This document shows positions 36,858-46,196 of a stretch of DNA of 64,000 nt, in pieces. Under the pieces are notes generated by a model. The model did not search any database, was not told the origin of the DNA, and saw nothing but the letters and a program-made list of their open reading frames with translations. This DNA is from Candidatus Methylomicrobium oryzae. Its GTDB lineage: Bacteria; Pseudomonadota; Gammaproteobacteria; Methylococcales; Methylomonadaceae. The stretch spans positions 353,733-417,732 of the forward strand of contig NZ_JAERVK010000001.1 of assembly GCF_016745425.1 (NCBI RefSeq). The letters are read 5' to 3'. Both the position numbers and the translations under genes were made by a program. How positions within the stretch are numbered: the stretch's first letter is position 1; each line of letters opens with the position of its first letter.

Positions 36858-37159
36858 CCTTTAGTCCGCAAGATGCGTTGACGACTTGTAGGGATGCAGG
36901 CGATAGCCGTAGGATATGCTGAACGCAGTAAAGCGCATCGAGTGCCCTTTAGGGTATCGTTTGCGATCGATGCGCCTCCTTTCGTCGGCACATCCTACAT
37001 TTTAACTCAAAATGCGTGGTCGACCGGAATTTGTGGGGCTGAGGCATAAAGCCCACCGAGTGCCCTTTAGGGTATCTCCACGAACGATGAACCTCTTTCA
37101 TCAGTCTATTTTTATAGCTGCTTTCCTTTAGTTCCTGGCTAAGCCGAGAGGAGGTCGAC
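36858..37159. other. Repeat-filled gap between two small genes
   Basis: About 300 bases with no gene. It contains a GTAGG...CCTAC element (36909-36998, with an extra gtaggg start at 36888) and two copies of the 20-mer cgagtgccctttagggtatc (36939-36958 and 37057-37076) in similar but diverged surroundings. Confidence 0.7.
36909..36998. repeat. Imperfect GTAGGAT...ATCCTAC repeat
   Basis: Starts gtaggatatgctg and ends cggcacatcctac, with an inner gcgcatcga / tcgatgcgc pair. A degenerate member of the dispersed palindromic family. Confidence 0.65.
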
Positions 37160-37543
37160 ATGACACCCGATCAAAAACTCAAATACCTGAGTATGGCTCT
37201 TCGAATCGTCGGAACCGTATTCATCGTCGGCGTTTATCCGCTGATGATGTGGATCTGGCCTTCCGGCTGGGGCTGGGAGCCGCGGCAGCCGGAATACGAG
37301 CAGATGATCATCGGCATTTATGCCACGCTGGGCGTCTTCCTGATCCGGGCAGCCAACAATCCGCTGGAGCATCGGAGCCTGATCGGTTTTACGATCGGGT
37401 CGAGCATTGTGCATGGCGGCATCATGCTGTTTCACGGCATTGCGGACGCAAACGAACGGGCCAATCTGGCGGGAGATGTTCCGGCGCTGTTTCTGGTCGC
37501 GGCCGTGCTCTGGTATCTGCTGCCCCTGGAGCGTGAACCATAG
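37160..37543 (+). CDS. Small integral membrane protein, DUF6632-like
   Basis: 127 residues with four hydrophobic segments (about residues 12-32, 50-62, 73-90 and 104-122). Signature stretches are VYPLMMWIWPSGWGWEP, QMIIGIYATLGVFLI, GSSIVHGGIMLFHG and GDVPALFLVAAVLWYLLP. These match my memory of the DUF6632 family, whose function is unknown. Good Shine-Dalgarno gaggaggt just upstream. Confidence 0.75.
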   Translation: MTPDQKLKYLSMALRIVGTVFIVGVYPLMMWIWPSGWGWEPRQPEYEQMIIGIYATLGVFLIRAANNPLEHRSLIGFTIGSSIVHGGIMLFHGIADANERANLAGDVPALFLVAAVLWYLLPLEREP

Positions 37544-37601
37544 GAGCGCCGTTCAATCGAATGAAGGTAAGTTTTAATTCGAATAGTGGGAGTCCGGCCA
37601 T

Positions 37602-38075
37602 ATGGAAAAACGCATCATTACCGATATTTCCCCCGATCGGCAAAAGCAGGCGACGGGTTGGTTGAATCTGGAGCCGGTTGCCGACGTGGAGGTGACTTCG
37701 GAAAGCAGCGAGCATCCGATAGAAGCCGCCCTGTTATCCAATACGGAGCGCGGTTGGCGGGCCGCCCAGCCTGGGGCCCAATCAATCCGTCTGCTTTTTA
37801 AAAAGCCGCAGGACCTCCATCGGATTCATCTGATTTTTCTGGAAAATGCGATCAAGCGGACACAGGAATATGTGCTTCGCTGGTCCGGCGATGACGGCCT
37901 GACCTGGAATGAAATCGTGCGCCAGCAATGGAATTTCAGTCCCGACGGGAGCACGCGCGAGACCGAAGATCATACGGTTGCGCTTGCCGGTGTTACCGGG
38001 CTTGAATTGACCATTACGCCCGACATTAGCGGGGAACGCGCCTTTGCTTCTCTCGAAAAATTACGGATTGCCTGA
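37602..38075 (+). CDS. F5/8 type C (discoidin-like) domain protein
   Basis: 157 residues, no signal peptide. It resembles a single jelly-roll discoidin domain: DVEVTSESSEHPIEAALL, GWRAAQPGAQSIRLLFKKPQ, LHRIHLIFLENAIKRTQEYVL, RWSGDDGLTWNEIVRQQWNF and the C-terminal GLELTITPDISGERAFASLE. Usually such domains bind sugars or lipids, but a stand-alone cytoplasmic copy has no obvious ligand. Follows the DUF6632-like gene by 58 bases on the same strand. Confidence 0.7.
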   Translation: MEKRIITDISPDRQKQATGWLNLEPVADVEVTSESSEHPIEAALLSNTERGWRAAQPGAQSIRLLFKKPQDLHRIHLIFLENAIKRTQEYVLRWSGDDGLTWNEIVRQQWNFSPDGSTRETEDHTVALAGVTGLELTITPDISGERAFASLEKLRIA

Positions 38076-38119
38076 GCGATCGGCCCTTCTTTTGCCGGCG
38101 TTCGGGAGAAGGGCATGGA

Positions 38120-38548
38120 TTAATCCAGCCACCGGATAATGTGATCCTCCAGCCGCCTGACCTGGTTTTCATTGATTGCATAGCTGCTGATCGAAACGCC
38201 GGCCCGCTGCACCGTTTCACGGCGGCCCGAAACCAGCGGATGCCATGCAGGGAGGTCTTCGCCTTCTGCCAGTAGCCGATAGGCGCAGGTCGAGGGCAGC
38301 CAGTGATACGCTTCTAGATCCAGCTTTCTGACGTCGAGGCAGCGTGGCACCAATTGCATGCGTTCCGCATAGCGCGTGCAGCGGCAGGTTTTCAAGTCGA
38401 GCAGCCTGCAGGCCGCGCTGGTGAAGTGAATTTCGCCGGTTTTCTCGTCTTCGAGCTTGTTCAAACAGCACTTGCCGCAGTTGTCGCAGAGCGATTCCCA
38501 CTCTGTGCCGGTCATTTCATGCAGTTTTTTGTTTTGCCAGAAGTTCAT
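38120..38548 (-). CDS. YcgN family cysteine-cluster protein (UPF0260)
   Basis: 142 residues. The CDNCGKCCLNKLED motif with further Cys residues (SAACRLLDLKTCRCTRY, PRCLDVR, STCAYRLL) is the CxxCxxCC cluster of the YcgN/UPF0260 family, likely binding zinc or iron. C-terminal HPLVSGRRETVQRAGVSISSYAINE is family-typical. Role unknown. It runs divergent to, and then upstream of, nothing obvious; ppnP follows on the same strand 28 bases higher. Confidence 0.88.
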   Translation of the reverse strand: MNFWQNKKLHEMTGTEWESLCDNCGKCCLNKLEDEKTGEIHFTSAACRLLDLKTCRCTRYAERMQLVPRCLDVRKLDLEAYHWLPSTCAYRLLAEGEDLPAWHPLVSGRRETVQRAGVSISSYAINENQVRRLEDHIIRWLD

Positions 38549-38575
38549 CGCTGCGGCATTTTCGGCTGATCCGTT

Positions 38576-38890
38576 TTATTTCAGAAACGAGCAGCAATAG
38601 TCGGTCGGTGTCTTGATCTTGACCGTGAATTGGGTATTGCCCGGCACGTTGAACGACTCGCCGCCTTTAACCGTCTGCCAGTGCGTAGCGGCCGGCAGCC
38701 AGACGTCCAGGTCGCCGTCGAGGATTTCCATCAGTTCGGGATCGGCGGTGTTGAATGTGTATTCTCCGGGCAGCATGAAGCCGAGAGTTTTGACCGAGCC
38801 GTCCGCGAAGCGGATGGTGCGGCTCGAAACGTTGCCGCCGAAATAAACGTTGGCTTTTTTTACGACGGTGACATTGCTGAATTCGGACAT
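38576..38890 (-). CDS. ppnP: Pyrimidine/purine nucleoside phosphorylase PpnP
   Basis: 104 residues, single cupin (formerly UPF0345/YaiE): NVYFGGNVSSRTIRFADGSV, KTLGFMLPGEYTF, LMEILDGDLDVWLP and GESFNVPGNTQFTVKI. Cleaves several nucleosides with phosphate in E. coli. Length equals the family's usual 94-105 residues. Precedes the ycgN-like gene on the minus strand. Confidence 0.92.
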   Translation of the reverse strand: MSEFSNVTVVKKANVYFGGNVSSRTIRFADGSVKTLGFMLPGEYTFNTADPELMEILDGDLDVWLPAATHWQTVKGGESFNVPGNTQFTVKIKTPTDYCCSFLK

Positions 38891-38997
38891 GGATGCCTTA
38901 TGTAGTTGAGTCGGTTTTAGGGGCCGCCATGATAACAGATCGCGGGCGGTTTTGCAGTTTGCCGAGAAATCAAAACCTACTTCTTTACTATGGAATT

Positions 38998-39020
38998 AAA
39001 TAAGACTAAAATAGTCCTAA
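38998..39020 (+). promoter_or_regulatory. IscR/Rrf2 type 1 operator in front of the SUF operon
   Basis: gactaaaatagtc (39004-39016) inside aaataagactaaaatagtcc matches the central part of the IscR type 1 consensus (GACT-RWWWY-AGTC) without mismatch. It lies 20 bases before the Rrf2 gene's ATG, downstream of a tactat-like -10. Binding would let the [2Fe-2S] form of the regulator repress its own operon. Confidence 0.75.
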
Positions 39021-39036
39021 TTAGCGGGAGCGGAGT

Positions 39037-39486
39037 ATGTTACGGTTAAGTAAACTGACCGATTATGCCACGGTTATTTTGAGTTTTATGGCGAAGGATA
39101 CCACAGCCTTTCACACGGCGATCGAGATTGCTTCGGCCACAGGAATTGCCTTGCCGACGGTCAGTAAAATTCTTAAACTGCTGGTGCCTGCGCGTGTACT
39201 GGTTTCGACGCGCGGCGCGAAAGGCGGTTATGCCTTGGCCGATACGCCGGACAGGATCACCGTTGCGGCCGTGATCAGCGCCCTGGAAGGGCCGATCGCG
39301 CTGACCGAGTGCAGTATTTCCCACCAGGGCTGCGAACAGGCTTCAGGGTGCGGCATCCGCGGCAATTGGGGCGTGATCAACCAAGCGATACAGGACGCGC
39401 TGGAGTCGGTAACGCTGGCGGATATGATCAAGCCGGCAATGGCGCCCGAGGAAATCCTGATTCCGGTGGCGAGTTTATACCGTTAA
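39037..39486 (+). CDS. Rrf2 family SUF operon regulator
   Basis: 149 residues. Winged-helix DNA-binding domain (LRLSKLTDYATVILSFMA, ATGIALPTVSKILKLLVPA, GAKGGYALADTPDRIT). Three cysteines Cys92, Cys99 and Cys105 are placed like the [2Fe-2S] ligands of IscR. Matches the SUF-system regulator branch of Rrf2. Leads the suf operon and has an IscR-type box over its promoter, pointing to feedback control by cluster status. Confidence 0.93.
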   Translation: MLRLSKLTDYATVILSFMAKDTTAFHTAIEIASATGIALPTVSKILKLLVPARVLVSTRGAKGGYALADTPDRITVAAVISALEGPIALTECSISHQGCEQASGCGIRGNWGVINQAIQDALESVTLADMIKPAMAPEEILIPVASLYR

Positions 39487-39493
39487 TGTATGC

Positions 39494-39524
39494 GTAGGAT
39501 GGGTTGAGCGCAGCGAAACCCATC
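39494..39524. repeat. Short GTAGGAT...CATC hairpin repeat
   Basis: gtaggatgggttgagcgcag followed by cgaaacccatc, with gatgggtt / aacccatc arms. Sits between the regulator gene and sufB. Confidence 0.6.
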
Positions 39525-39569
39525 GTTTGGTCTTATTATTCTGCATCTATTTTGTTATAGAGAACTTTT

Positions 39570-41018
<1,449 letters not shown>

Positions 41019-41036
41019 TACTCGGAGACAGAGATT

Positions 41037-41231
41037 ATGGAATTAAAAAAACAATACATCGTTAACGAAGACAATCAAAAAGTTGCGGTACAGCTTGATA
41101 TTGCCACGTTCGAGAAAATCGAAAATGTCTTGGAAAATTACGCTTTAGTTCAATTAATGAACGAAGATAAAAGCGAGGCAATGACCGTCGAAGATGCAAA
41201 AAAATACTATGCCTCTTTGGACAAGGCTTGA
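41037..41231 (+). CDS. Antitoxin of RelE-type module inside the suf operon
   Basis: 64 residues: MELKKQYIVNEDNQKVAVQL, then DIATFEKIENVLENYALVQL and an acidic C-terminus (NEDKSEAMTVEDAKKYYASL). This is the Phd/RelB-like pattern of antitoxins with the typical early ...VxDexGxxxAVxLdixxxexI outline. Its stop overlaps the toxin start (TGATG). AT-rich compared with the suf genes around it. Confidence 0.85.
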   Translation: MELKKQYIVNEDNQKVAVQLDIATFEKIENVLENYALVQLMNEDKSEAMTVEDAKKYYASLDKA

Positions 41232-41497
41232 TGGAAGTCAGGTACAACAAAAAATTCTTAAAGCAATTGGCAAGCGTCCCAAGCGAAACGCGGGTAAAAA
41301 TTGAAGGGTTCGTATTTGATGAACTGATTTCCGCCTCATCAATTTTTAGTTTGGGAAAAATCGAGAAAATGCAGGGCTATCACGGTTTTTATAAAGTCAG
41401 ATTCGGTAATTACCGAGTGGGCTTGGCGATTGAAAATGAAGTGGTTATCGTGAAGACAGTCATGCACAGACGAGATATTTATAAGTTTTTTCCTTAG
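41231..41497 (+). CDS. RelE/ParE superfamily toxin inside the suf operon
   Basis: 88 residues: MEVRYNKKFLKQLASVPSET, IFSLGKIEKMQGYHGFYKVR, FGNYRVGLAIENEVVIVKTV and MHRRDIYKFFP. The GYxxFYKVRFGNYRVGL core and HRRDIYKxFP end are hallmarks of RelE-type ribosome-dependent mRNA interferases. ATG start overlaps the antitoxin stop. Lies between sufB and sufC, same direction as both. Confidence 0.9.
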   Translation: MEVRYNKKFLKQLASVPSETRVKIEGFVFDELISASSIFSLGKIEKMQGYHGFYKVRFGNYRVGLAIENEVVIVKTVMHRRDIYKFFP

Positions 41498-41511
41498 AGC
41501 CGTTATTGCTG

Positions 41512-42150
41512 ATGAGCAATTCGATTAGAAAAAATAAAACCGAATCAAACGGTATTAGCACAAAATGGGTTTTGTTAACCCTTATTAGTGTCGTTTTAAT
41601 TGTTGTTGTTTTTTATTTTGTTAATTTCAATTCTCATCTATTAAAAGATCATGCTTGGTGGAGCGTCTATCAAAATTTGTCTAAGGATACCGGGACGTGG
41701 GGAACGTTTGGGGATTATATTGGCGGGATACTGAATCCTATTATTGCTGCGTTCGCGTTTTATTTGATTGCTAAAACTTATGAATTGCAAAAAACAGAGC
41801 TGAAAGCGACAAGAAATTTATTGGAAGTATCAACCAATGCACAACAGAATCAAATAGAATTAGCAGCATTGACTGCGCTTCTTGATTCAAATTTAACAAA
41901 AATTAGTTTACTTCAAACCGAAAAAATATCCTTCCTGCAAGGGCCGACTTTGACTCTTGAACAGGAAAGTCGTAAAAATGGTATTGAAACAATAAAAAAT
42001 AGCCGTCTTACAGGAGATGCTCGCGATGAGCAAATTAAGCAAAGACGCGCACAGATTGAAGAAGAAATAAATTCTTGTATAAAAGAGAATAATGAACTAG
42101 AAAAGCGGATAAAAGAGTTTTTTAAAAATAAAATTAACGATTTATCTTAA
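41512..42150 (+). CDS. Putative phage abortive-infection protein (putAbiC-like)
   Basis: 212 residues from MSNSIRKNKTES. Two transmembrane helices (about residues 18-40 and 66-88), with WGTFGDYIGGILNPIIAAFA between and into the second, then a long coiled-coil-prone C-terminus rich in Lys, Glu and Asn. The WGxFGDYxGGxLNPI core is what I recall for the putative AbiC family, membrane proteins linked to phage defence. Much more AT-rich than the suf genes and strongly Lys/Asn-rich, indicating transfer. It lies directly after a RelE-type module and before sufC. Confidence 0.7.
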   Translation: MSNSIRKNKTESNGISTKWVLLTLISVVLIVVVFYFVNFNSHLLKDHAWWSVYQNLSKDTGTWGTFGDYIGGILNPIIAAFAFYLIAKTYELQKTELKATRNLLEVSTNAQQNQIELAALTALLDSNLTKISLLQTEKISFLQGPTLTLEQESRKNGIETIKNSRLTGDARDEQIKQRRAQIEEEINSCIKENNELEKRIKEFFKNKINDLS

Positions 42151-42219
42151 ATGGGTTGCCTCCTGCAAGTATTTATATACTTGTGAGTAATACCTTTAAA
42201 TATCATAGGTAAACACAAA

Positions 42220-42963
42220 ATGCTCAGCATAAAAAACCTCCACGTCAGCGTGGGTGACAAGCCGATTCTGAAAGGCATCAACCTAGAGATCAAGGCGGGA
42301 GAAATCCACGCGATCATGGGACCGAACGGTTCCGGCAAAAGCACGCTTTCGCACGTATTGTCCGGCAAGGCCGGCTATACCGTGACCGAAGGTTCTGTCA
42401 CTTATCAAGGCATGGACCTGATCGAGATGGCGCCGGAAATCCGGGCCCGCGAAGGCGTGTTTCTGGCGTTTCAATACCCGGTCGAAATTCCGGGCGTCAG
42501 CAATATTTATCTTTTGAAAGCCGCACTGAATGCGGTTCGGAAGCACCACGGCCAGCCCGAAGTCGATGCGATGGATTTTCTAACCCTGGTCAAGAACAAG
42601 GTCAAGCTGTTGGAGATGGACGAGAAGTTTTTGTACCGTGCGGTCAACGAAGGCTTTTCCGGCGGCGAGAAGAAGCGTAACGAAATTCTGCAGATGGCGA
42701 TCATGGAGCCGAAGCTGTGCATTCTCGACGAAACCGATTCCGGCCTCGACATCGATGCGTTGAAGATTGTCGCCGACGGCGTCAATTCGCTCCGTTCGCC
42801 GGAGCGCGCGTTCGTGATGGTGACCCATTACCAGCGCTTGCTCGACTACATCAAGCCGGACATGGTGCACGTGCTGGCGCACGGCCGGATCGTGAAGTCC
42901 GGCGGTCCCGAGCTGGCGCTGGAACTGGAAGAAAAAGGTTACGGCTGGCTCGAGGCGGCATGA
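42220..42963 (+). CDS. sufC: Fe-S assembly ATPase SufC
   Basis: 247 residues. ABC-type ATPase that drives SufBD. Walker A GPNGSGKSTLS, signature FSGGEKKRNEILQ, Walker B CILDETDSGLDIDAL, with the switch His in MVTHYQRLLDYI. Starts 69 bases after the inserted AbiC-like gene; ATG overlaps nothing upstream but its stop overlaps the sufD start (ATGATGA). Confidence 0.97.
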   Translation: MLSIKNLHVSVGDKPILKGINLEIKAGEIHAIMGPNGSGKSTLSHVLSGKAGYTVTEGSVTYQGMDLIEMAPEIRAREGVFLAFQYPVEIPGVSNIYLLKAALNAVRKHHGQPEVDAMDFLTLVKNKVKLLEMDEKFLYRAVNEGFSGGEKKRNEILQMAIMEPKLCILDETDSGLDIDALKIVADGVNSLRSPERAFVMVTHYQRLLDYIKPDMVHVLAHGRIVKSGGPELALELEEKGYGWLEAA

Positions 42964-44285
42964 TGAGCGCAGTGACTCAAAGCCGTTATGCGGCGGCATA
43001 CGATACGGTCGCGCCCGCGTTGCCGGGGCGGGATTTGCCCTGGTTGAGCAAACGGCGGCTCGATGCGCTCGCACAGTTTGCGGCCGGCGGATTTCCTTCG
43101 CCGCGCGAGGAAGAATGGCGCTATACGAACGTGTCCGCGATCGAGAAGAAGCTGTTTTCTCCGCTTTTGGCTGCCCCGGCAAGCGAGGTCGATCAGGCAT
43201 GGATCGACAGTTATCGGTTACAGGATGCCTGGTCGATCGTACTATTGAACGGCCGTTTTTCGGCTGAGCTTTCGAAGCTTGCCAGCCTGCCTGACATGGT
43301 TCTGGTTCTCGGCATGGCTGAGGCACTGGCCCAGCATCCCGAACGGGTCGAGAGTCATTTGGGCAAGGCGGTTGCGGACAGCGAGCACGGCTTTGTCGCA
43401 TTCAATACGGCCTGGTTCAGCGACGGCCTGTTCGTGCATATCCCCGCCAAGCAGGTGCTGGCGAAGCCGCTGCAACTGCTGCATGTGGTGACCGAGCCCG
43501 ATGCGCTGGCGACTACCCGCAACCTGATCGTTGTCGATCCGATGGCGCAGGCTGAAATCGTCGAGACCTATACCGGCGCGGATTGCGCTTACCTGTCGGC
43601 GGGAGTTAGCGAAGTGTTTGTCGGCGCGAACGCGGATCTGGCGCTTTATAAGCTGCAGGCCGAGTCGACCAAGGCCTACCATTTCGGGGGCACTTACGCG
43701 GTTCAGGCACGCGATGCGCGCTTTGCCCACCATAACTATGCTTTCGGCGGGCTTCTGGCGCGCAGCGACATCCATGCCGATTTGGATCAGGCTTCGGCGT
43801 GCCTGTTGAACGGCCTGTACGTCGGCGGGAAGCGCCAGCACATCGACAATCACACCCGGATCAACCATTTGAAGCCCTATGCGACCAGCCGGGAGCTTTA
43901 TAAAGGCGTTCTGGATGACAGGGCGCGGGGCGTGTTTCAGGGCCGGGTGATCGTCGCGGAGGATGCGCAAAAAACCGATTCGGAAATGAGTAACCGGAAT
44001 CTGTTGCTATCGAACGATGCCGAAGCGGACACCAAGCCGCAACTGGAGATCTACGCCGACGACGTGAAGTGCGGACACGGCGTGACGGTCGGCCAGTTGG
44101 ACGAAAAGTCGGTGTTTTACCTGCAGTCCCGCGGTGTCGACGAAGAAACCGCGCGCAACATGCTGACTTTCGCGTTTGCGAACGAGATGGTCGACAAGAT
44201 CAAGATCAGAGAACTGCACGATCTGGTGCTGGGCGAGCTGTTGCAGCGGTTTCCGCAGCAAGGCGTCGAAAAGGCGTGGCTGTAG
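42963..44285 (+). CDS. sufD: Fe-S cluster assembly protein SufD
   Basis: 440 residues from MSAVTQSRYAAAYD. Partner of SufB in the SufBC2D scaffold. Recognised by SPREEEWRYTNVSAIEKKLF and the C-terminal stretch from YADDVKCGHGVTVGQLDEKS (conserved His) to LQSRGVDEETARNMLTFAFA. The upstream extension of the frame lies in sufC and is rejected. Its TAG stop is the beginning of a GTAGG-type hairpin repeat. Confidence 0.96.
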   Translation: MSAVTQSRYAAAYDTVAPALPGRDLPWLSKRRLDALAQFAAGGFPSPREEEWRYTNVSAIEKKLFSPLLAAPASEVDQAWIDSYRLQDAWSIVLLNGRFSAELSKLASLPDMVLVLGMAEALAQHPERVESHLGKAVADSEHGFVAFNTAWFSDGLFVHIPAKQVLAKPLQLLHVVTEPDALATTRNLIVVDPMAQAEIVETYTGADCAYLSAGVSEVFVGANADLALYKLQAESTKAYHFGGTYAVQARDARFAHHNYAFGGLLARSDIHADLDQASACLLNGLYVGGKRQHIDNHTRINHLKPYATSRELYKGVLDDRARGVFQGRVIVAEDAQKTDSEMSNRNLLLSNDAEADTKPQLEIYADDVKCGHGVTVGQLDEKSVFYLQSRGVDEETARNMLTFAFANEMVDKIKIRELHDLVLGELLQRFPQQGVEKAWL

Positions 44286-44315
44286 GTTGGGTTGCCGGAA
44301 AACGGCAACCCAACA
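44282..44315. repeat. Hairpin repeat overlapping the sufD stop codon
   Basis: gtaggttgggttgccg then cggcaacccaac, arms of 12 bases (44286-44297, 44303-44314). The element's TAG is the sufD stop. It sits between sufD and the opposing Uma2 gene and could end both transcripts. Confidence 0.8.
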
Positions 44316-44321
44316 TTTAGA

Positions 44322-44882
44322 CTATAAAATATCCGAGAGTTGGATGACGATGCCGGGAAGCTGCGATAAACCGACCGAATCGCCGGTGCGCAAGGTAGTT
44401 TTTTCCTCGTATAACTCGCCGTGCGGGCGCCGGTAAACTTCCAGGCAGTTGTCGTTCAGATTCAGCAGCCAGTACTCGGGAATTCGATGCAGCGCGTATA
44501 ATCGCTGTTTCTGGTTCTGATCGAAAACCAGCGAGCTGTCGGCGACTTCGATTAGCAGCAAGACATCGTCCGCAGTCGGATGGCGCGAAGTGTAAAAGTC
44601 CGGATTCGGCTTCAGCAGCATGAAATCCGGCTCGGGTTCGGACAGGTCGCCGAGCTGGAGCGGATCCTGGACGCTGACGATGGCTTTACCTGCAACGCGC
44701 AGCGTGAGTAAGTTATTGATGCGTTTTAGATGTCCTGCATGATTAAAGCCGATAGGCGCCATTTCGAGAATCTCTCCTTCGATCAGTTCGAGACGGCTGT
44801 CCGAGGGGAAAATGTTCGCCTCGCCGAGCCGCCGCCATTCGTCGAGATTGGTCAGATGTTTTCTGGGAGAGAAGATAGCCAT
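44322..44882 (-). CDS. Uma2 family (DUF820) endonuclease-fold protein
   Basis: 186 residues. PD-(D/E)XK fold of the Uma2 family: RLELIEGEILEMAPIGFNHA, DLSEPEPDFMLLKPNPDFY, DVLLLIEVADSSLVFDQNQK and RIPEYWLLNLNDNCLEVYRR. Putative acidic active-site residues are in the EGE, PEPD and IEVAD segments. Function of the family is not established, though mobile behaviour is common. It points against the suf operon, between sufD and sufS. It is unlike the broken copy at 1416-1983 in detail but of the same family. Confidence 0.85.
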   Translation of the reverse strand: MAIFSPRKHLTNLDEWRRLGEANIFPSDSRLELIEGEILEMAPIGFNHAGHLKRINNLLTLRVAGKAIVSVQDPLQLGDLSEPEPDFMLLKPNPDFYTSRHPTADDVLLLIEVADSSLVFDQNQKQRLYALHRIPEYWLLNLNDNCLEVYRRPHGELYEEKTTLRTGDSVGLSQLPGIVIQLSDIL

Positions 44883-44914
44883 CGTACGGAACCGTAGTTG
44901 AACTTTAAAGCCAA

Positions 44915-44920
44915 TATAAT
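44915..44920 (+). promoter_or_regulatory. Candidate -10 box for sufS-sufU
   Basis: TATAAT 52 bases before the sufS ATG, in the gap left after the opposing Uma2 gene. No well-spaced -35 (a TTGAAC is only 11 bases away). A promoter is expected here because the reversed gene and its hairpin should block read-through from sufD. Confidence 0.35.
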
Positions 44921-44972
44921 AGCTCTCAGTTTAAGTTGCAATCATCGAATTTAAAACAGAATTTTTAACGTA

Positions 44973-46196
44973 ATGACACATTTTCCCGTAGAAAAAATCC
45001 GCGCCGATTTTCCGATCCTGGCCCAAAAAATCCGCGGCAAAGACTTGGTTTACCTGGACAATGCCGCCAGTTGCCAGAAGCCGAACGCGGTGATCGACGC
45101 GATCGGCGATCTGTACCGGAACGATTATGCGAACATCCACCGCGGCGTACATACCTTGAGCGTACGCTCGACCGACAAGTTTGAAGGCGCGCGCGGCAAG
45201 GTCAGGGATTTCATCAATGCGGCCAGCGAAAAGGAAATCGTTTTCGTCAGAGGCGCGACCGAAGCGATCAACCTGGTCGCACAAAGCTACGGCCGGGCCA
45301 ATATCCGGGCCGGCGACGAAATCCTGATCACCGGGATGGAGCATCATTCGAACATCGTGCCCTGGCAGCTCTTGTGCGAACAGACCGGCGCGGTGCTGAA
45401 AGTCGCGCCGATCAACCGCAAAGGCGAGCTGATCTATGAAGCGTTCGACGCGCTGTTGAGCGAGAAGACCCGCCTGGTCGCGGTCGCGCACATGTCGAAT
45501 GCGCTGGGCACGATCAATCCGGTCGAGAAAATCATTGCGGCTGCGCATGCGCGCAGCGTGCCGGTGCTGCTCGACGGCGCTCAGGCGGCGCCGCACATGA
45601 AGGTCGACGTCAAGGCGCTCGACTGCGATTTTTATGCGTTTTCGGGGCATAAGCTGTACGGACCTTCCGGCATCGGCGTCTTATACGGCAAGCAGGCGCT
45701 GCTCGAAGCGATGCCGCCTTATCAGGGCGGCGGCGACATGATCCGCAAGGTGACTTTCGAAAAATCGGACTATAATAAGCTCCCCTACAAGTTCGAAGCC
45801 GGCACGCCGAGCATCGCCGATGTAGTCGGGCTGGGTGCCGCGATCGATTATCTGAATGCAGTCGGGATGGAGAATGTGGCGGCCTATGAGGCTGAACTGC
45901 TCGACTATGCGACCGAGCGGGCCCGGAACATCGACGGTCTTACCATCATCGGAGAAGCGGCGCAGAAAGGCGCGATCCTGTCGTTCGTATTGGAGAACGT
46001 GCATCCGCACGATATCGGCACGATGCTGGACAGTTTGGGCATCGCGATCCGGGCGGGCCACCACTGCGCGATGCCGGTGATGGATTTTTTCGAGGTGCCG
46101 GCGACTGCGCGCGCCTCGTTCGCCATGTATAACACCCGCGCGGAAATCGACGTGCTGATGCAAGGGATAGAATCATTAATTAAGGTATTTGGCTGA
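44973..46196 (+). CDS. sufS: Cysteine desulfurase SufS
   Basis: 407 residues. PLP enzyme that takes sulfur from cysteine as a persulfide for cluster assembly. Schiff-base lysine Lys227 in FSGHKLYGPSGIG; catalytic Cys365 in RAGHHCAMPVMD. Type II (group II) desulfurase architecture, with ITGMEHHSNIVPWQ and ARASFAMYNT. Stop overlaps the sufU start (TGATG). Confidence 0.97.
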   Translation: MTHFPVEKIRADFPILAQKIRGKDLVYLDNAASCQKPNAVIDAIGDLYRNDYANIHRGVHTLSVRSTDKFEGARGKVRDFINAASEKEIVFVRGATEAINLVAQSYGRANIRAGDEILITGMEHHSNIVPWQLLCEQTGAVLKVAPINRKGELIYEAFDALLSEKTRLVAVAHMSNALGTINPVEKIIAAAHARSVPVLLDGAQAAPHMKVDVKALDCDFYAFSGHKLYGPSGIGVLYGKQALLEAMPPYQGGGDMIRKVTFEKSDYNKLPYKFEAGTPSIADVVGLGAAIDYLNAVGMENVAAYEAELLDYATERARNIDGLTIIGEAAQKGAILSFVLENVHPHDIGTMLDSLGIAIRAGHHCAMPVMDFFEVPATARASFAMYNTRAEIDVLMQGIESLIKVFG

